Source of the DNA: CAVTQY01 sp963736975
Lineage (GTDB): Bacteria > Pseudomonadota > Alphaproteobacteria > Acetobacterales > Acetobacteraceae
Length of the DNA: 64,000 nt
Reading direction: 5' to 3'
Assembly (NCBI GenBank): GCA_963736975.1
Contig: CAVTQY010000001.1
Location: forward strand, 620,001 to 684,000
This document shows, in pieces, positions 49,427 through 58,839 of the stretch (its first letter is position 1; every line of letters starts with the position of its first letter). Under the pieces are notes generated by a model. That model ran no database searches, was not told where the DNA came from, and saw only the letters and a list, made by a program, of their open reading frames with translations. The position numbers and the translations under genes are program-made.

Positions 49427-50713
49427 ATGCTGGAGATCGCAGATCGCACCACGGGACTGCTGGTGCAACGCGACGAGGCTGTCTCGCGCGGCGTGCTGAC
49501 GGCGCATCCCCTGGTGCTGGAGCGGGCGCAGGGCGTCGAGGTCTGGGACGTCGACGGGAAGCGATATCTGGATTTCGTGGGCGGCATCGGCGTGATGAAT
49601 GTGGGCCACAACCATCCACGCGTGGTGGAGGCGGTGCAGGCGCAGCTTGGCCGGATCAGCCATGCGGCGTTCCAGGTGGCGGCGTATCCGCCCTATCTGA
49701 CGCTGGCCGCGCGTCTCAACGAGCTGGTGGGCGATGATTTCAAGAGCATCCTCCTGACCACCGGTGCCGAGGCGGTCGAGAATGCGGTGAAAATCGCGCG
49801 TGCGCACACCAACCGGCCGGCGGTGGTGGCGTTCCGCGGTGGGTTCCATGGCCGCACGCTGCTGGGGATGACGCTGACCGGGATGGCCGTGCCGTATCAG
49901 CAGAATTTCGGGCCGTTCGCGCCTTCGGTGTTCCATGTACCCTATCCGTATCCGTATCGCGACATCTCGGTGGAGGATGCGCTGCGCGAATTGGAGGAGC
50001 TATTCGCGACGGAGGTGACTCCGGACCGCGTGGCTGCGATTCTGATCGAGCCAGTGCAAGGCGATGGCGGGTTCCTGCCGGCGCCGGCCACATTCTTGCG
50101 TGCACTGAGGGAGATCACGCAACGGCACGGTATCGTGCTGATCCTGGACGAAATCCAGACCGGGTTTGGGCGTACGGGGACAATGTTCGGATTCCAGCAG
50201 GCGGGCATCGGACCGGATCTGGTTACGGTTGCGAAGAGTCTGGCGGGCGGGTTGCCGCTGTCGGCGGTGATCGGCCGGGCAGAGATGATGGATGCGCCGC
50301 TGCCGGGCGGTCTGGGCGGCACCTATGGTGGCAATGCATTGGCGTGCGCGGCGGCGCTGGGGGTGCTGGACGCGTTCGAACAGGACGGATTGTTGGAGCA
50401 GGGGCGAGCGATGGGCACGGCGCTACAAGCCGGGCTGCAGCGGTTGCAGCAGCGCTTTCCCGCGGTGATCGGCGAGGTGCGCGGCGTCGGGCCGATGCTG
50501 GCGATCGAGTTGGTCGGCGCGGACGGCGAAGCGGACGCGGCGCTGACGCAGCGGATCATCGACGAGGCGCGCGCCGGAGGGCTGCTGGTGATCAAATGCG
50601 GCGTGCGGCGGAACGTAATCCGGTTCCTGGCACCGCTGGTGACGACGCGGGCGCAGGTGAACGAGGCGCTGGAGATTTTGGGAGCGGCGCTGGAGAGTGC
50701 TTGCGCAGCGTAG
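49427..50713 (+). CDS. gabT: 4-aminobutyrate aminotransferase-like class III transaminase
   Basis: A 428-residue PLP enzyme. The ATG follows GAGGAAGGG. Signatures: VWDVDGKRYLDFVGGIGVMN, TTGAEAVENAVKIARAHTNR, FRGGFHGRTLLGMTLTG, the aspartate contacting the cofactor in LILDEIQTGFGRTG, and the Schiff-base lysine in LVTVAKSLAGGLPLSAVIG. The pattern matches GabT/PuuE, which remove the amino group of 4-aminobutyrate. The context of a PuuB-like oxidase supports polyamine or GABA breakdown; 5-aminovalerate is an alternative substrate. Confidence 0.88.
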   Translation: MLEIADRTTGLLVQRDEAVSRGVLTAHPLVLERAQGVEVWDVDGKRYLDFVGGIGVMNVGHNHPRVVEAVQAQLGRISHAAFQVAAYPPYLTLAARLNELVGDDFKSILLTTGAEAVENAVKIARAHTNRPAVVAFRGGFHGRTLLGMTLTGMAVPYQQNFGPFAPSVFHVPYPYPYRDISVEDALRELEELFATEVTPDRVAAILIEPVQGDGGFLPAPATFLRALREITQRHGIVLILDEIQTGFGRTGTMFGFQQAGIGPDLVTVAKSLAGGLPLSAVIGRAEMMDAPLPGGLGGTYGGNALACAAALGVLDAFEQDGLLEQGRAMGTALQAGLQRLQQRFPAVIGEVRGVGPMLAIELVGADGEADAALTQRIIDEARAGGLLVIKCGVRRNVIRFLAPLVTTRAQVNEALEILGAALESACAA

Positions 50714-50722
50714 GCAATACGG

Positions 50723-50756
50723 ACTGCGCCCCGGGGGAACCGGGCGCAGTTTGTTA
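50723..50756. terminator. Bidirectional terminator between gabT and the convergent oxidase gene
   Basis: ACTGCGCCC (50723-50731) pairs with GGGCGCAGT (50742-50750) around a GGGGAACC-type loop, followed by TTTGTT. The placement between two convergent stops 57 bases apart and the T-rich tail make this the clearest intrinsic terminator in the window. Confidence 0.75.
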
Positions 50757-50770
50757 CGGAGGATATGGAA

Positions 50771-52048
50771 CTAGCTAACCTTGTCCTTGTAGCGGTAGTA
50801 GGCGCCGACGAAGGGCATGAACCAGGGCGGCCCGAAATGGCCGAAGATGGCGGGCCAGCTGAGGTTGCGGAGCGGGTTGGCGGCGGCGTCGCCGGCCATG
50901 ACGGCGGCCATCTGCTGGCCCATGTGGACGGACATCTGGGCGCCATGGCCGCTGAAGCCCATGGCGTAGAAGAGGCCCTTATGCTCGCCTGCACGCGGGA
51001 GGCGGTCGACGGTGAGATCGATGATGCCGCCCCAGCAATAGTCGATGCAGATATTGCCGATCTGTGGGAACGTTTCGCGCAGCGTGGCTTCGAGGATTTG
51101 ACCCGATCTTAGGTCTGAGGTCGGACTTGAGAGGGCGAAGCGGGCACGACCGCCGAAAATCAGGCGGTTGTCCGGAGCGATGCGGAAATAGTTTCCGATA
51201 TTCAGCGTCGTTGTGGCGGTGCGCCGGGTCGGCATGATGGAGTCGAGCTGAGCGGCGGCAAGCGGCTCGGTTGCGATAATGAAGCTGCCGATCGGGATGA
51301 CGCGGCGGCGGAAATAGAAGAACGGGCCACGCCTGCTGGGACCGGTGGCAATCAGCACCTGGTTGGCAGTGACGGCGCCCCGGGCGGTCGTGACAAGGTG
51401 GCGTGCGCCGGACAGGCGCTTGAGCCCGGTGACCGCCGCGTTTTCATAGATCCCGGCGCCGTGGCGTTTGGCGGCGGTGGCGAGGCCGGCACCGAACTGG
51501 CCCATGTGCATTTGCGCGCTCTTTTTATAGAGCAGGCCGCCGTAAAAACGGTCGGAGCCAACCTCCTGCCTTATGTTTTCCGGTGGAACCAGATCGGTGT
51601 CCGGATCGGCTTCCCGGTGCAGGATCTCGAAGCCGCGGGCGATCTTCTCGTAATGCTGCGGCTTGGCGGCGAGCTTGATCTTGCCGCCGCGGCGGAAGGC
51701 GCAGGTGATCTGCTCCTCTCGCACGATTCGTTCCACAGTATCCACGGCTGCATCGTAGGCGCTATAGATGGAGCGGGCCTGGTCGAGGCCGAGGCGCTGG
51801 GCGAGGCTGCCGAAATCGATGGAGGTGCCGTTGTTGACATGGCCGCCGTTGCGCCCGGAGGCGCCGCTGATGACGCGGTCGGCTTCCAGCACGACAACGC
51901 TGGCGCCGCGGCGGGCGAGGGCGAGGGCGGCGGAGAGGCCGGTGAAGCCGCCGCCGATGACGACCGCGTCGGCCTGCGCCGGCAGGGATCCCTGCTCGGC
52001 GCCGGTGAAGGCGGGCGCAGTGTCGTGCCAGTAGGAAACCTGTTTCAT
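50771..52048 (-). CDS. puuB: Gamma-glutamylputrescine oxidoreductase-like FAD oxidase
   Basis: A 425-residue DAO-family flavoenzyme. MKQVSYWHDTAPAFTGAEQG at the start (the SYW motif is typical of PuuB) leads to the FAD motif DAVVIGGGFTGLSAALALAR, then VISGASGRNGGHVNNGTSID. The C-terminal part has GLFYAMGFSGHGAQMSVHMG. PuuB oxidises gamma-glutamylputrescine; together with the convergent gabT this indicates a polyamine/GABA pathway. No puuA or puuC is in the window, so the symbol is a best match only. The HAD gene starts upstream on the same strand with a 15-base gap. Confidence 0.78.
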   Translation of the reverse strand: MKQVSYWHDTAPAFTGAEQGSLPAQADAVVIGGGFTGLSAALALARRGASVVVLEADRVISGASGRNGGHVNNGTSIDFGSLAQRLGLDQARSIYSAYDAAVDTVERIVREEQITCAFRRGGKIKLAAKPQHYEKIARGFEILHREADPDTDLVPPENIRQEVGSDRFYGGLLYKKSAQMHMGQFGAGLATAAKRHGAGIYENAAVTGLKRLSGARHLVTTARGAVTANQVLIATGPSRRGPFFYFRRRVIPIGSFIIATEPLAAAQLDSIMPTRRTATTTLNIGNYFRIAPDNRLIFGGRARFALSSPTSDLRSGQILEATLRETFPQIGNICIDYCWGGIIDLTVDRLPRAGEHKGLFYAMGFSGHGAQMSVHMGQQMAAVMAGDAAANPLRNLSWPAIFGHFGPPWFMPFVGAYYRYKDKVS

Positions 52049-52063
52049 CCGTTGCGAGCCGGG

Positions 52064-52732
52064 TCAGAGGCCGACGAGGGCGGGCAGGCCGTTCAGATCG
52101 CGCATCTCGTGATAGTCGTAGTACGGGACGGAGGGTTCGTAGCTGCGGTTGATGTATGCCTTGTCGCGGATGCCGAGGGCGCACGCGGTCATAAGGTCAT
52201 AGCGCAGGCTGGCGGAAACGTGGAGCACATCCTCTGGCCGGGCGCCGAGGGAATCGAGCATAAATTCGAAGCCGCGCATGCGGGGCTTGTAGGACTGAGC
52301 CTGTTCGGCGGTGAAGACGGCATGGAACGGCGCGCCGAGCTTGTCCACATTGTGCTGGATCTGGTCGTTGGAGGCGTTGGAGAGGATGACCAGCGGAATA
52401 TGCTCCGCGATGCGGCGAAGCGGCGCCGGCACGTCTGGGTGTGGGCCCCAGGTGGGGATGGCGTCGTAGATACGCTGCCCTTCCGCTTCGACGAACGCGA
52501 TGCGGTGACGACGGCAGGTCCGTTCGAGCGCGTTCTTGATAACGTCCACATAGGGTTGCCAGGCGCCGAGCACTTCATCGAACCGGTAGGCGGTGAAATC
52601 GGCGACGAACTGATCGATGCGGTCGCTCGGCAGGCGCGCGGCGAACATCTCCCGCGCCATGTCGCTGATGCGGAACCACGTCAGGGTTCCGTAGCAGTCG
52701 AACGTGATGAACCTGGGGCGAAGGGCGGGCAT
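52064..52732 (-). CDS. HAD-family hydrolase, haloacid dehalogenase type II
   Basis: A 222-residue HAD protein. The ATG at 52732 (MPALRPRFITFDCYGTLTWF) is preferred to an in-frame start 87 bases upstream. The nucleophile aspartate is in FDCYGTL, motif II is VILSNASNDQI, motif III lysine is in AQSYKPRMRGFEF, and motif IV is in VLHVSASLRYDLMTACALG. This arrangement fits type II (S)-2-haloacid dehalogenases and related phosphatases. It lies 15 bases upstream of puuB, same strand. Actual substrate unknown. Confidence 0.85.
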   Translation of the reverse strand: MPALRPRFITFDCYGTLTWFRISDMAREMFAARLPSDRIDQFVADFTAYRFDEVLGAWQPYVDVIKNALERTCRRHRIAFVEAEGQRIYDAIPTWGPHPDVPAPLRRIAEHIPLVILSNASNDQIQHNVDKLGAPFHAVFTAEQAQSYKPRMRGFEFMLDSLGARPEDVLHVSASLRYDLMTACALGIRDKAYINRSYEPSVPYYDYHEMRDLNGLPALVGL

Positions 52733-52904
52733 GAAAAGTTCCCTTTGAGCGGCTTCCAACGGTTGCAGGATAGGCTGAGGCCGCAGCATGATGTGCTGCA
52801 AGGGGGAGGGAAACGGCACAGGGTTCGCTTGAATTGCACCAATTCAATCGCCCGATGTCGGCGCCAGGATTAAGGATCGGCTCAAGCCTGGAGAGGGACG
52901 TTCG

Positions 52905-53624
52905 ATGGAGAAAAGGGAACCGAAGGTCCTGACCTTCGATATGGTTGGTACCCTGATCGATTTCGAGGGCGGGATGCTGAGGTATCTGCGGGAGAATGTG
53001 CCCGCGAGCGGGTCCCTCGACGATGATACGATCCTGAAAGCTTATACCGAGACGCGCTCGAAGGACCCGAAGGTCCGTTATCCAGACAATCTGGTCAGGG
53101 CCTATGCGCAACTCGCCGGCAAGTTCGGCTGGCCGCAAACGAACGGGTGGGCCGAGGGGTTCCGGGATTCGATCAAGACCTGGTCTGGATTTCCTGATTC
53201 GGCGGCGGCGCTGGCGCGACTGAAGAAGCGCTACAAGCTGGTGGTGATGACCAACACGCAGCGCTGGGCGTACCAGTACATGGCGGCGACGCTGCGCAAT
53301 CCGTTCGACGACAGCGTCACGTCTGACGATGCGCTGTGCGAGAAGCCGAACCCATGCTTCTTCGCGTTCGCGCGCGGACGGCTGAGCCGGGACGGGCACG
53401 GGCTGCACGACATACTGCACGTGGCGCAGAGCCAGTATCACGACATCGGAGTGGCGCGCAGCCTGGGCTACACGGTGTGCTGGATCGAGCGGCGGCAAGG
53501 GAAGAAAGGCTCTGGTGGGACGCCGGAAGTGCCGCAGAAGACAACACCGGACTATCATTTCGCGACCCTGGCGCAGCTGGCGGATTTCGCGGAGACGGGC
53601 GGGCTGGTGATGAAGAGCGAGTGA
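52905..53624 (+). CDS. HAD-family hydrolase
   Basis: A 239-residue HAD protein, divergent from the other HAD gene. The nucleophile segment is VLTFDMVGTLIDFEGGMLRY with Val where Tyr or Asp is usual, then SNT-type motif II VVMTNTQRWAYQY, the lysine in CEKPNPCFFAFARG, and motif IV HVAQSQYHDIGVARSLGYTV. The cap domain occupies residues 20-100. Two different HAD genes back to back in one cluster suggests related substrates. Function not determinable. Confidence 0.85.
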   Translation: MEKREPKVLTFDMVGTLIDFEGGMLRYLRENVPASGSLDDDTILKAYTETRSKDPKVRYPDNLVRAYAQLAGKFGWPQTNGWAEGFRDSIKTWSGFPDSAAALARLKKRYKLVVMTNTQRWAYQYMAATLRNPFDDSVTSDDALCEKPNPCFFAFARGRLSRDGHGLHDILHVAQSQYHDIGVARSLGYTVCWIERRQGKKGSGGTPEVPQKTTPDYHFATLAQLADFAETGGLVMKSE

Positions 53625-53735
53625 GGAACGGCGCCGTGGGTGCCCGGCCCAGGCCCGGGCATAATATCTTGATATGGTGCATACGTGACTAGTTAAAGAG
53701 AGATCCGGCTGACGGGTCGCGGGAAGGCTCAGGGA
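53625..53735. promoter_or_regulatory. Hairpin and AT-rich probable promoter before the ABC transporter
   Basis: GCCCGG and CCGGGC flank a short loop within 53641-53662, a hairpin that may end the HAD transcript. The next 40 bases (ATAATATCTTGATATGG and on) are unusually AT-rich for this genome and carry a TTGATA...TAGTTA pair, although with only about 15 bases between. This is a likely promoter for the five-gene transporter unit. Confidence 0.4.
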
Positions 53736-55304
53736 ATGGGAGAGCGATATAGCATGAGAAACCATCTGTCTCGACGTGAGGCGCTGCTGCTGGGTGGCGC
53801 GGCTGGCTTGGGGCTGAGTGGCAGCGGCCTGTTGTTGCCGCGGGCGCACGCGCAGGAAGCGCAGCCGAAACGCGGGGGGACGATGCGGGTGGCGGGGCCG
53901 GATTCCTCGACCGCCGATACGCTCGATCCCGCGCGGGCGAATAACGATACCGACTATGGCCGGCTGTTCATGTTCTATAACGGGCTTACGGTGTTCGACG
54001 AACATCTGAATGCGCAGCCCGATTTGGCGACCTCGCTGGAAACCAAGGACGCCAAGGTCTGGACAATCAAGCTGCGCAAAGGCGTGACGTTCCATGACGG
54101 ATCGCCGTTCACGGCAGACGACGTGGTGTACACGCTGAACCGGCATAAGGACCCGAAGACGGGCTCGGTGGTGCGACCGCTGGCCTCTCAGATGGAGGAG
54201 ATCAAGGCGACCGCGCCGGATGAGGTGCAGATCACGCTGAGTTCCCCGAATTCCGAGCTGCCGACGATCTTCGCGGTGTATCAGTTCGTGATCGCGAAGA
54301 ACGGCACGACCGATTTCAGCAAGGGCAACGGCACCGGTCCATTCATCTGCAAGCAGTTCTCGCCCGGCATCCGTTCAGTGGGCGTGCGCAATCCGCATTA
54401 TTTCCGTGAGGGGCGGCCCTACATCGACCAGATCGTATTTACCGGCATCACCGACAATGCGGCGCGAGTAAATGCACTGCTGTCGGGTGACCTGGATGTG
54501 GCAGCGGGGATCGACGCGCGGTCCACCGCGCAGGTGAAGGCGGCCAGCGGTTTCGAGATCTTCGAGACCAAAAGTGGCGACTACACCGACATGATCATGC
54601 ATCTGGACGCGCCGCAGATCGGCAATCCAGATTTCGTGATGGCGATGAAATATCTGCAGAATCGGCAGCAAATCCTGAACAGCGTGCTGCTGGGGTACGG
54701 GTCGATCGGCAATGACCACCCGATCGCGCCGAGCAGCCCGTATTACGACAACTCCATCCCGGTTCGAGAATTCGATCCCGATAAAGCGAAGTCGCTGCTG
54801 CAGAAGGCGGGGATGTTGGACAAGAGCGTGGAGCTGGTGAGTTCTCCGGCGGCAACGGGCTCGGTGGACATGGCGGTGATCCTGCAGAATGCGGCGCGCG
54901 GGATCGGTTTCAACCTGCAGGTCCGGCGGGTACCGGCGGACGGGTTCTGGTCCAATTTCTGGCTGAAGGCGCCGTTCACCTACGGCAACATCAATCCGCG
55001 GCCGAATCCGGACATCCTGTTTTCCCTGTTCTTCCAGTCCAGCGCGCCATGGAACGAAAGCCACTGGAAGAACGAAAAGTTCGACAAGCTGCTGCTGGAT
55101 GCGCGGGCGGAGACGGATTTCACCAAGCGTAAGGCGATCTACAGCGATATGCAGCGGCTGGTGCGCGACGAGGGGGGCGTCGGCATTCCGGTTTTCATCA
55201 GCAGCATCGACGCCCACACCTCCAAGGTGAAGGGGCTGAGGCCGGTTCCAACGGCCGGCATGATGGGTTACAACTTCGCCCAGTATGTCTGGCTCAATAG
55301 CTGA
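53736..55304 (+). CDS. ABC transporter peptide/opine-binding protein
   Basis: A 522-residue family 5 solute-binding protein. A twin-arginine-like signal (LSRREALLLGGAAGLGLSGS) is cleaved near AHAQ; an ATG 18 bases further on is an equally good start. Features: GTMRVAGPDSSTADTLDPAR, the family 5 segment TIKLRKGVTFHDGSPFTADD, and IVFTGITDNAARVNALLSGD. The matching permeases and ATPase follow directly, so this is a complete dipeptide/opine-type importer. Confidence 0.9.
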   Translation: MGERYSMRNHLSRREALLLGGAAGLGLSGSGLLLPRAHAQEAQPKRGGTMRVAGPDSSTADTLDPARANNDTDYGRLFMFYNGLTVFDEHLNAQPDLATSLETKDAKVWTIKLRKGVTFHDGSPFTADDVVYTLNRHKDPKTGSVVRPLASQMEEIKATAPDEVQITLSSPNSELPTIFAVYQFVIAKNGTTDFSKGNGTGPFICKQFSPGIRSVGVRNPHYFREGRPYIDQIVFTGITDNAARVNALLSGDLDVAAGIDARSTAQVKAASGFEIFETKSGDYTDMIMHLDAPQIGNPDFVMAMKYLQNRQQILNSVLLGYGSIGNDHPIAPSSPYYDNSIPVREFDPDKAKSLLQKAGMLDKSVELVSSPAATGSVDMAVILQNAARGIGFNLQVRRVPADGFWSNFWLKAPFTYGNINPRPNPDILFSLFFQSSAPWNESHWKNEKFDKLLLDARAETDFTKRKAIYSDMQRLVRDEGGVGIPVFISSIDAHTSKVKGLRPVPTAGMMGYNFAQYVWLNS

Positions 55305-56301
55305 CGGAAGCACGGGAGACGAAACAGGTCCCCGGCGAAACGCCGGCGACCTGTTCCTGCTGAGCTTGGTGCTTCGCCGGATCGGCGTCAGCTTGCTGCT
55401 GTTGCTGGCCGTTTCCATCATCGTTTTCATCGGGACGGAACTGCTGCCCGGTGACGTTGCGCAAATGATTCTTGGTCAATCGGCGACCCCGGCGACGGTC
55501 GAGGCGCTGCGTGCGAGCATGCACCTGAACGAGCCTGGGTGGCTGCGCTATCTGCACTGGCTGTTCGGGCTGCTGAGTGGCAATCCCGGCACGTCTCTAG
55601 TGAACGGGATGTCAATCGCCAGCCTGATCAGCGGACGCCTTGCAAACTCATTGCTGCTGGCGCTACTGACGACGATCGTGGTGGTGCCGGCGGCGCTGAC
55701 TGTGGGGATCACGGCGGCGGTGTGGCGTGGCAGCACGTACGACCGAGTTGTGAACGTGTTGACGGTGGCTGCGGTATCCGTGCCGGAGTTTCTCTTCGCC
55801 ACCGCGGCAGTGCTGATCTTCGCGGTTCGGCTGCACTGGTTGCCGGCCTTGTCCTACGCGGCGAATACCGACTCACTGCAGGCGCTGTTCCGGTCCTTCG
55901 CGCTGCCGGTCGGCACGCTGTCGATCGCGATTTTTCCGCAGATGGCGCGCATGACGCGGGCGGCGTTGATCAACACGCTGGGCTCATCCTATGTAGAGAT
56001 GGCGCTGTTGAAGGGTGTGCGACCGGTGCGGCTAGTGCTGCGGCACGCCCTGCCGAACGCGATCGGGCCGATCGCCAACGCGATCGCGCTGAGCCTGTCC
56101 TTCCTGCTGGGCGGCATCGTGATCGTGGAAACGGTGTTCAACTATCCGGGGCTGGCGAAGCTGATGGTGGATGCGGTCAGCACGCGCGATGTGCCGCTGG
56201 TGCAGGCGTGCGCGATGATTTTCTGTACCGGGTATCTGTTACTGGTGCTGATCGCGGACATCGCCTCAATACTGTCCAACCCGCGGCTGAGGTACCGATG
56301 A
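55285..56301 (+). CDS. ABC transporter permease (DppB-like)
   Basis: A 338-residue membrane protein. The start overlaps the binding-protein gene by 20 bases. Six hydrophobic segments begin at LVLRRIGVSLLLLLAVSIIV; the EAA-type loop is SYVEMALLKGVRPVRLVLRH followed by ALPNAIGPIANAIAL. This is the first permease of a dipeptide/nickel/opine importer. Its stop overlaps the second permease start by 4 bases. Confidence 0.9.
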   Translation: MSGSIADGSTGDETGPRRNAGDLFLLSLVLRRIGVSLLLLLAVSIIVFIGTELLPGDVAQMILGQSATPATVEALRASMHLNEPGWLRYLHWLFGLLSGNPGTSLVNGMSIASLISGRLANSLLLALLTTIVVVPAALTVGITAAVWRGSTYDRVVNVLTVAAVSVPEFLFATAAVLIFAVRLHWLPALSYAANTDSLQALFRSFALPVGTLSIAIFPQMARMTRAALINTLGSSYVEMALLKGVRPVRLVLRHALPNAIGPIANAIALSLSFLLGGIVIVETVFNYPGLAKLMVDAVSTRDVPLVQACAMIFCTGYLLLVLIADIASILSNPRLRYR

Positions 56302-57155
56302 GCGGCGCCGCCGAGACTGCAATCGAGATCGTGCCACGGCGGCGGCCGCGGATGTCTTTGCTGGGACGGATCGCGGCGGCAGTGGTGGTGCTGTGCTTGG
56401 TTGCGGCGGTTTGCGGTCCCTGGATTGCGCCCTATCCGGCGGGCAGCATTGTCAGCCAGACGGGATTCGGGCCGATGACATGGGCGCATCCCCTGGGCAC
56501 CGACTATCTGGGGCGCGACATGCTAAGCCGCGTGTTGTCGGGCGCGCGCTATACGATCGGCGTGGCGCTGCCGGCGACGTTGATCGCGTCGGGCGCAGGG
56601 ACGCTGCTGGGGATGCTGGCGGCGTCCTGGGGCGGCGCAGCGGACCAGGTGCTGAGCCGGGCGATGGACACGCTGATCTCCTTCCCCAGTCTTATTTTCT
56701 GCCTCGTGGTGATTGCCGGGCTTGGCTCCTCGGTGCCGGTGCTGATCGTGACAGCGGCGGTGATCTATACGCCGGGGTGCTTCCGGATTGTGCGATCGGT
56801 GGCAGTGGGAATCAATGCAACCGATTTCGTCACCGCCGCGCGGGCGCGCGGGGAGCGCAACCTGACGGTGGTGCTGGAGGAGATTCTGCCGAACATGGTG
56901 GCGCCGATCCTGACGGATTTTGGGCTGCGCTTCGTGTTCATCGTGTTGTTGCTAAGCAGCCTGAGCTTCTTGGGGCTGGGCATTCAGCCGCCCTATTCCG
57001 ACTGGGGCGGGCTGGTGCGGGAGAATCTCGACGGCTTGAGCCAAGGCGCTCCGGCAGTGATTATGCCAGCAATCGCAATCGCAATCTTGACGGTTTCGGT
57101 TAATCTGCTGATCGACAGCCTGCCGAACCGCGGGATGGCGCGCCGTGCCGGGTAA
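56298..57155 (+). CDS. ABC transporter permease (DppC-like)
   Basis: A 285-residue membrane protein. Its N-terminus has the DppC-type AHPLGTDYLGRDMLSRVLSG element; the EAA loop is DFVTAARARGERNLTVVLEE and ILPNMVAPILTDF. Membrane segments include LGRIAAAVVVLCLVAAVCGP and VFIVLLLSSLSFLGLG. It pairs with the preceding permease. The ATPase start lies 11 bases inside its 3' end. Confidence 0.9.
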   Translation: MSGAAETAIEIVPRRRPRMSLLGRIAAAVVVLCLVAAVCGPWIAPYPAGSIVSQTGFGPMTWAHPLGTDYLGRDMLSRVLSGARYTIGVALPATLIASGAGTLLGMLAASWGGAADQVLSRAMDTLISFPSLIFCLVVIAGLGSSVPVLIVTAAVIYTPGCFRIVRSVAVGINATDFVTAARARGERNLTVVLEEILPNMVAPILTDFGLRFVFIVLLLSSLSFLGLGIQPPYSDWGGLVRENLDGLSQGAPAVIMPAIAIAILTVSVNLLIDSLPNRGMARRAG

Positions 57156-58839
57156 CGGCGCGGCACATGTGGAGGTGGACCGGCTGTGCGTCGTCGGGCG
57201 GCAGGCGGATGCCGCGCCGGTGAAGATACTAACCGAGGTAAGTTTCTCGGTCGTGCGCGGTGAGGTGCTAGCGCTGATCGGCGAGTCCGGATCGGGCAAG
57301 ACGACGGCGGCGCTGTCGCTGATGGGGTATGCGCGGCCGGGCTGCGCGATCACAAGCGGGCGGGTGCGGCTGGGCGAGACGGATGTGCTGTCGTTGTCGC
57401 ACGGCAAACTGGCGGGGCTGCGCGGCCGGCGTGTGAGCTACGTGGCGCAGAGCGCGGCGGCCTCGTTCAATCCGGCGCAGCGGATCATCACGCAGGTTAC
57501 GGAGCCGGCGGCGATCCATGGCATTATGTCGTGGACGGAGGCAGAGGCGAAGGCGCGGGCGTTGTTTGCCGGGCTGGCGCTTCCCGATCCGGACCATATC
57601 GGCGAGCGGTTTCCGCACCAGGTGTCGGGCGGACAGTTGCAGCGGCTGATGGCGGCGATGGCGCTGATCACCGGGCCGGAACTGGTCATCCTGGACGAGC
57701 CGACGACGGCGCTGGACGTGACAACGCAGATCGAGGTGCTGCGCGCGTTCCGCAACGTGGTGCGGCAGTTGAAGACGACGGCTGTTTATGTGTCGCACGA
57801 CTTGGCGGTGGTGGCACAGCTCGCGGATCGGGTGGTGGTGCTGCGCGGCGGCGTAGTGCAGGAGACGGCGCCGATCCAGCGCATCCTGACAGCGGCGGAG
57901 CATCCATATACACGCAGCCTGCTGGCGGCGGTGTCCCCATCCGCGAAGGCGGCGTCGGTGCCGGCGGCAGTGGACGAGACCAGGGCGCCGTTGTTGCAGG
58001 TAGGCGGATTGATCGCCGGCTATGGGGGGAACAATGCGTCGGGTCTGCCGCGGGTGCTGGCGCTGAAGGATATCTCGTTCTCGATTTCGCAGGGCTCGGT
58101 GCTGGGGGTGATCGGGGAGTCGGGTAGCGGCAAGAGCACGTTGGCGCGGGTGCTGGCTGGGCTGCTGCCGGCCGCACGCGGGACGATGCGGCTGAATGGG
58201 AGGGAATTGCGGCCACGCGTATCGGAGCGCTCGCGCGAGGAGCTGCGCGCGATCCAGATCGTGTTCCAGATGGCGGATGTGGCACTAAACCCGGCGCGCA
58301 CAGTGGGGGCTATTCTGGCGCGGCCGCTGCGGTTCTACCACGGGCTGCGCGGCCATGCGGCAACGCGGCGGGTCCAGCAGCTGCTGGACATGGTGCGGCT
58401 GTCGCCGCAACTGGCGACACGTTATCCGGACGAGCTGTCGGGTGGGCAGAAGCAGCGCGTCAACCTGGCGCGAGCGCTGGCGGCAGATCCGAGTTTGATA
58501 CTGTGCGACGAGGTGACGTCCGCGCTCGATACGGTAGTGGCGGCGGCGGTGCTGGAGCTGCTGGCGGATCTACGGCGGGAGCTGGGGGTGGCAATGATGT
58601 TCATCAGCCACGACCTTTCGACGGTACGGGCGATCTGCGACCAGGTGATGGTGCTGTACAATGGGGTGTGCGTGGAGGCGCGGCCACGGGCGACGCTGGA
58701 TACGCCACCGTGGCATCCGTACATGAAGGTGCTGCTGGAGTCGGTGCCGGAGCTGCGGACGGACTGGCTGGATGGGATCGGCGCGCTGCCTTCGGATTGG
58801 CGAACACGGCTGGAGGCGCCCCCCCGTCCCGCTCAATAG
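57145..58839 (+). CDS. ABC transporter ATP-binding protein, two fused ATPase domains (DppD-DppF type)
   Basis: A 564-residue fusion starting at a GTG. Domain 1: Walker A GESGSGKTTAALSLMG, signature HQVSGGQLQRLMAAMALITG, Walker B ELVILDEPTTALDVTTQIEV. Domain 2: Walker A GESGSGKSTLARVLAGLLPA, signature DELSGGQKQRVNLARALAAD, Walker B SLILCDEVTSALDTVVAAAV. Both sites look intact, so one gene supplies what DppD and DppF do separately. Its last 7 bases overlap the convergent hydroxyacid dehydrogenase. Confidence 0.91.
   Translation: MPGNGAAHVEVDRLCVVGRQADAAPVKILTEVSFSVVRGEVLALIGESGSGKTTAALSLMGYARPGCAITSGRVRLGETDVLSLSHGKLAGLRGRRVSYVAQSAAASFNPAQRIITQVTEPAAIHGIMSWTEAEAKARALFAGLALPDPDHIGERFPHQVSGGQLQRLMAAMALITGPELVILDEPTTALDVTTQIEVLRAFRNVVRQLKTTAVYVSHDLAVVAQLADRVVVLRGGVVQETAPIQRILTAAEHPYTRSLLAAVSPSAKAASVPAAVDETRAPLLQVGGLIAGYGGNNASGLPRVLALKDISFSISQGSVLGVIGESGSGKSTLARVLAGLLPAARGTMRLNGRELRPRVSERSREELRAIQIVFQMADVALNPARTVGAILARPLRFYHGLRGHAATRRVQQLLDMVRLSPQLATRYPDELSGGQKQRVNLARALAADPSLILCDEVTSALDTVVAAAVLELLADLRRELGVAMMFISHDLSTVRAICDQVMVLYNGVCVEARPRATLDTPPWHPYMKVLLESVPELRTDWLDGIGALPSDWRTRLEAPPRPAQ

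Noticed and set aside
52575..54146. A 523-codon minus-strand reading frame
   Set aside because: It spans two unrelated plus-strand genes and one minus-strand gene in another frame, and its translation has no protein-like pattern.
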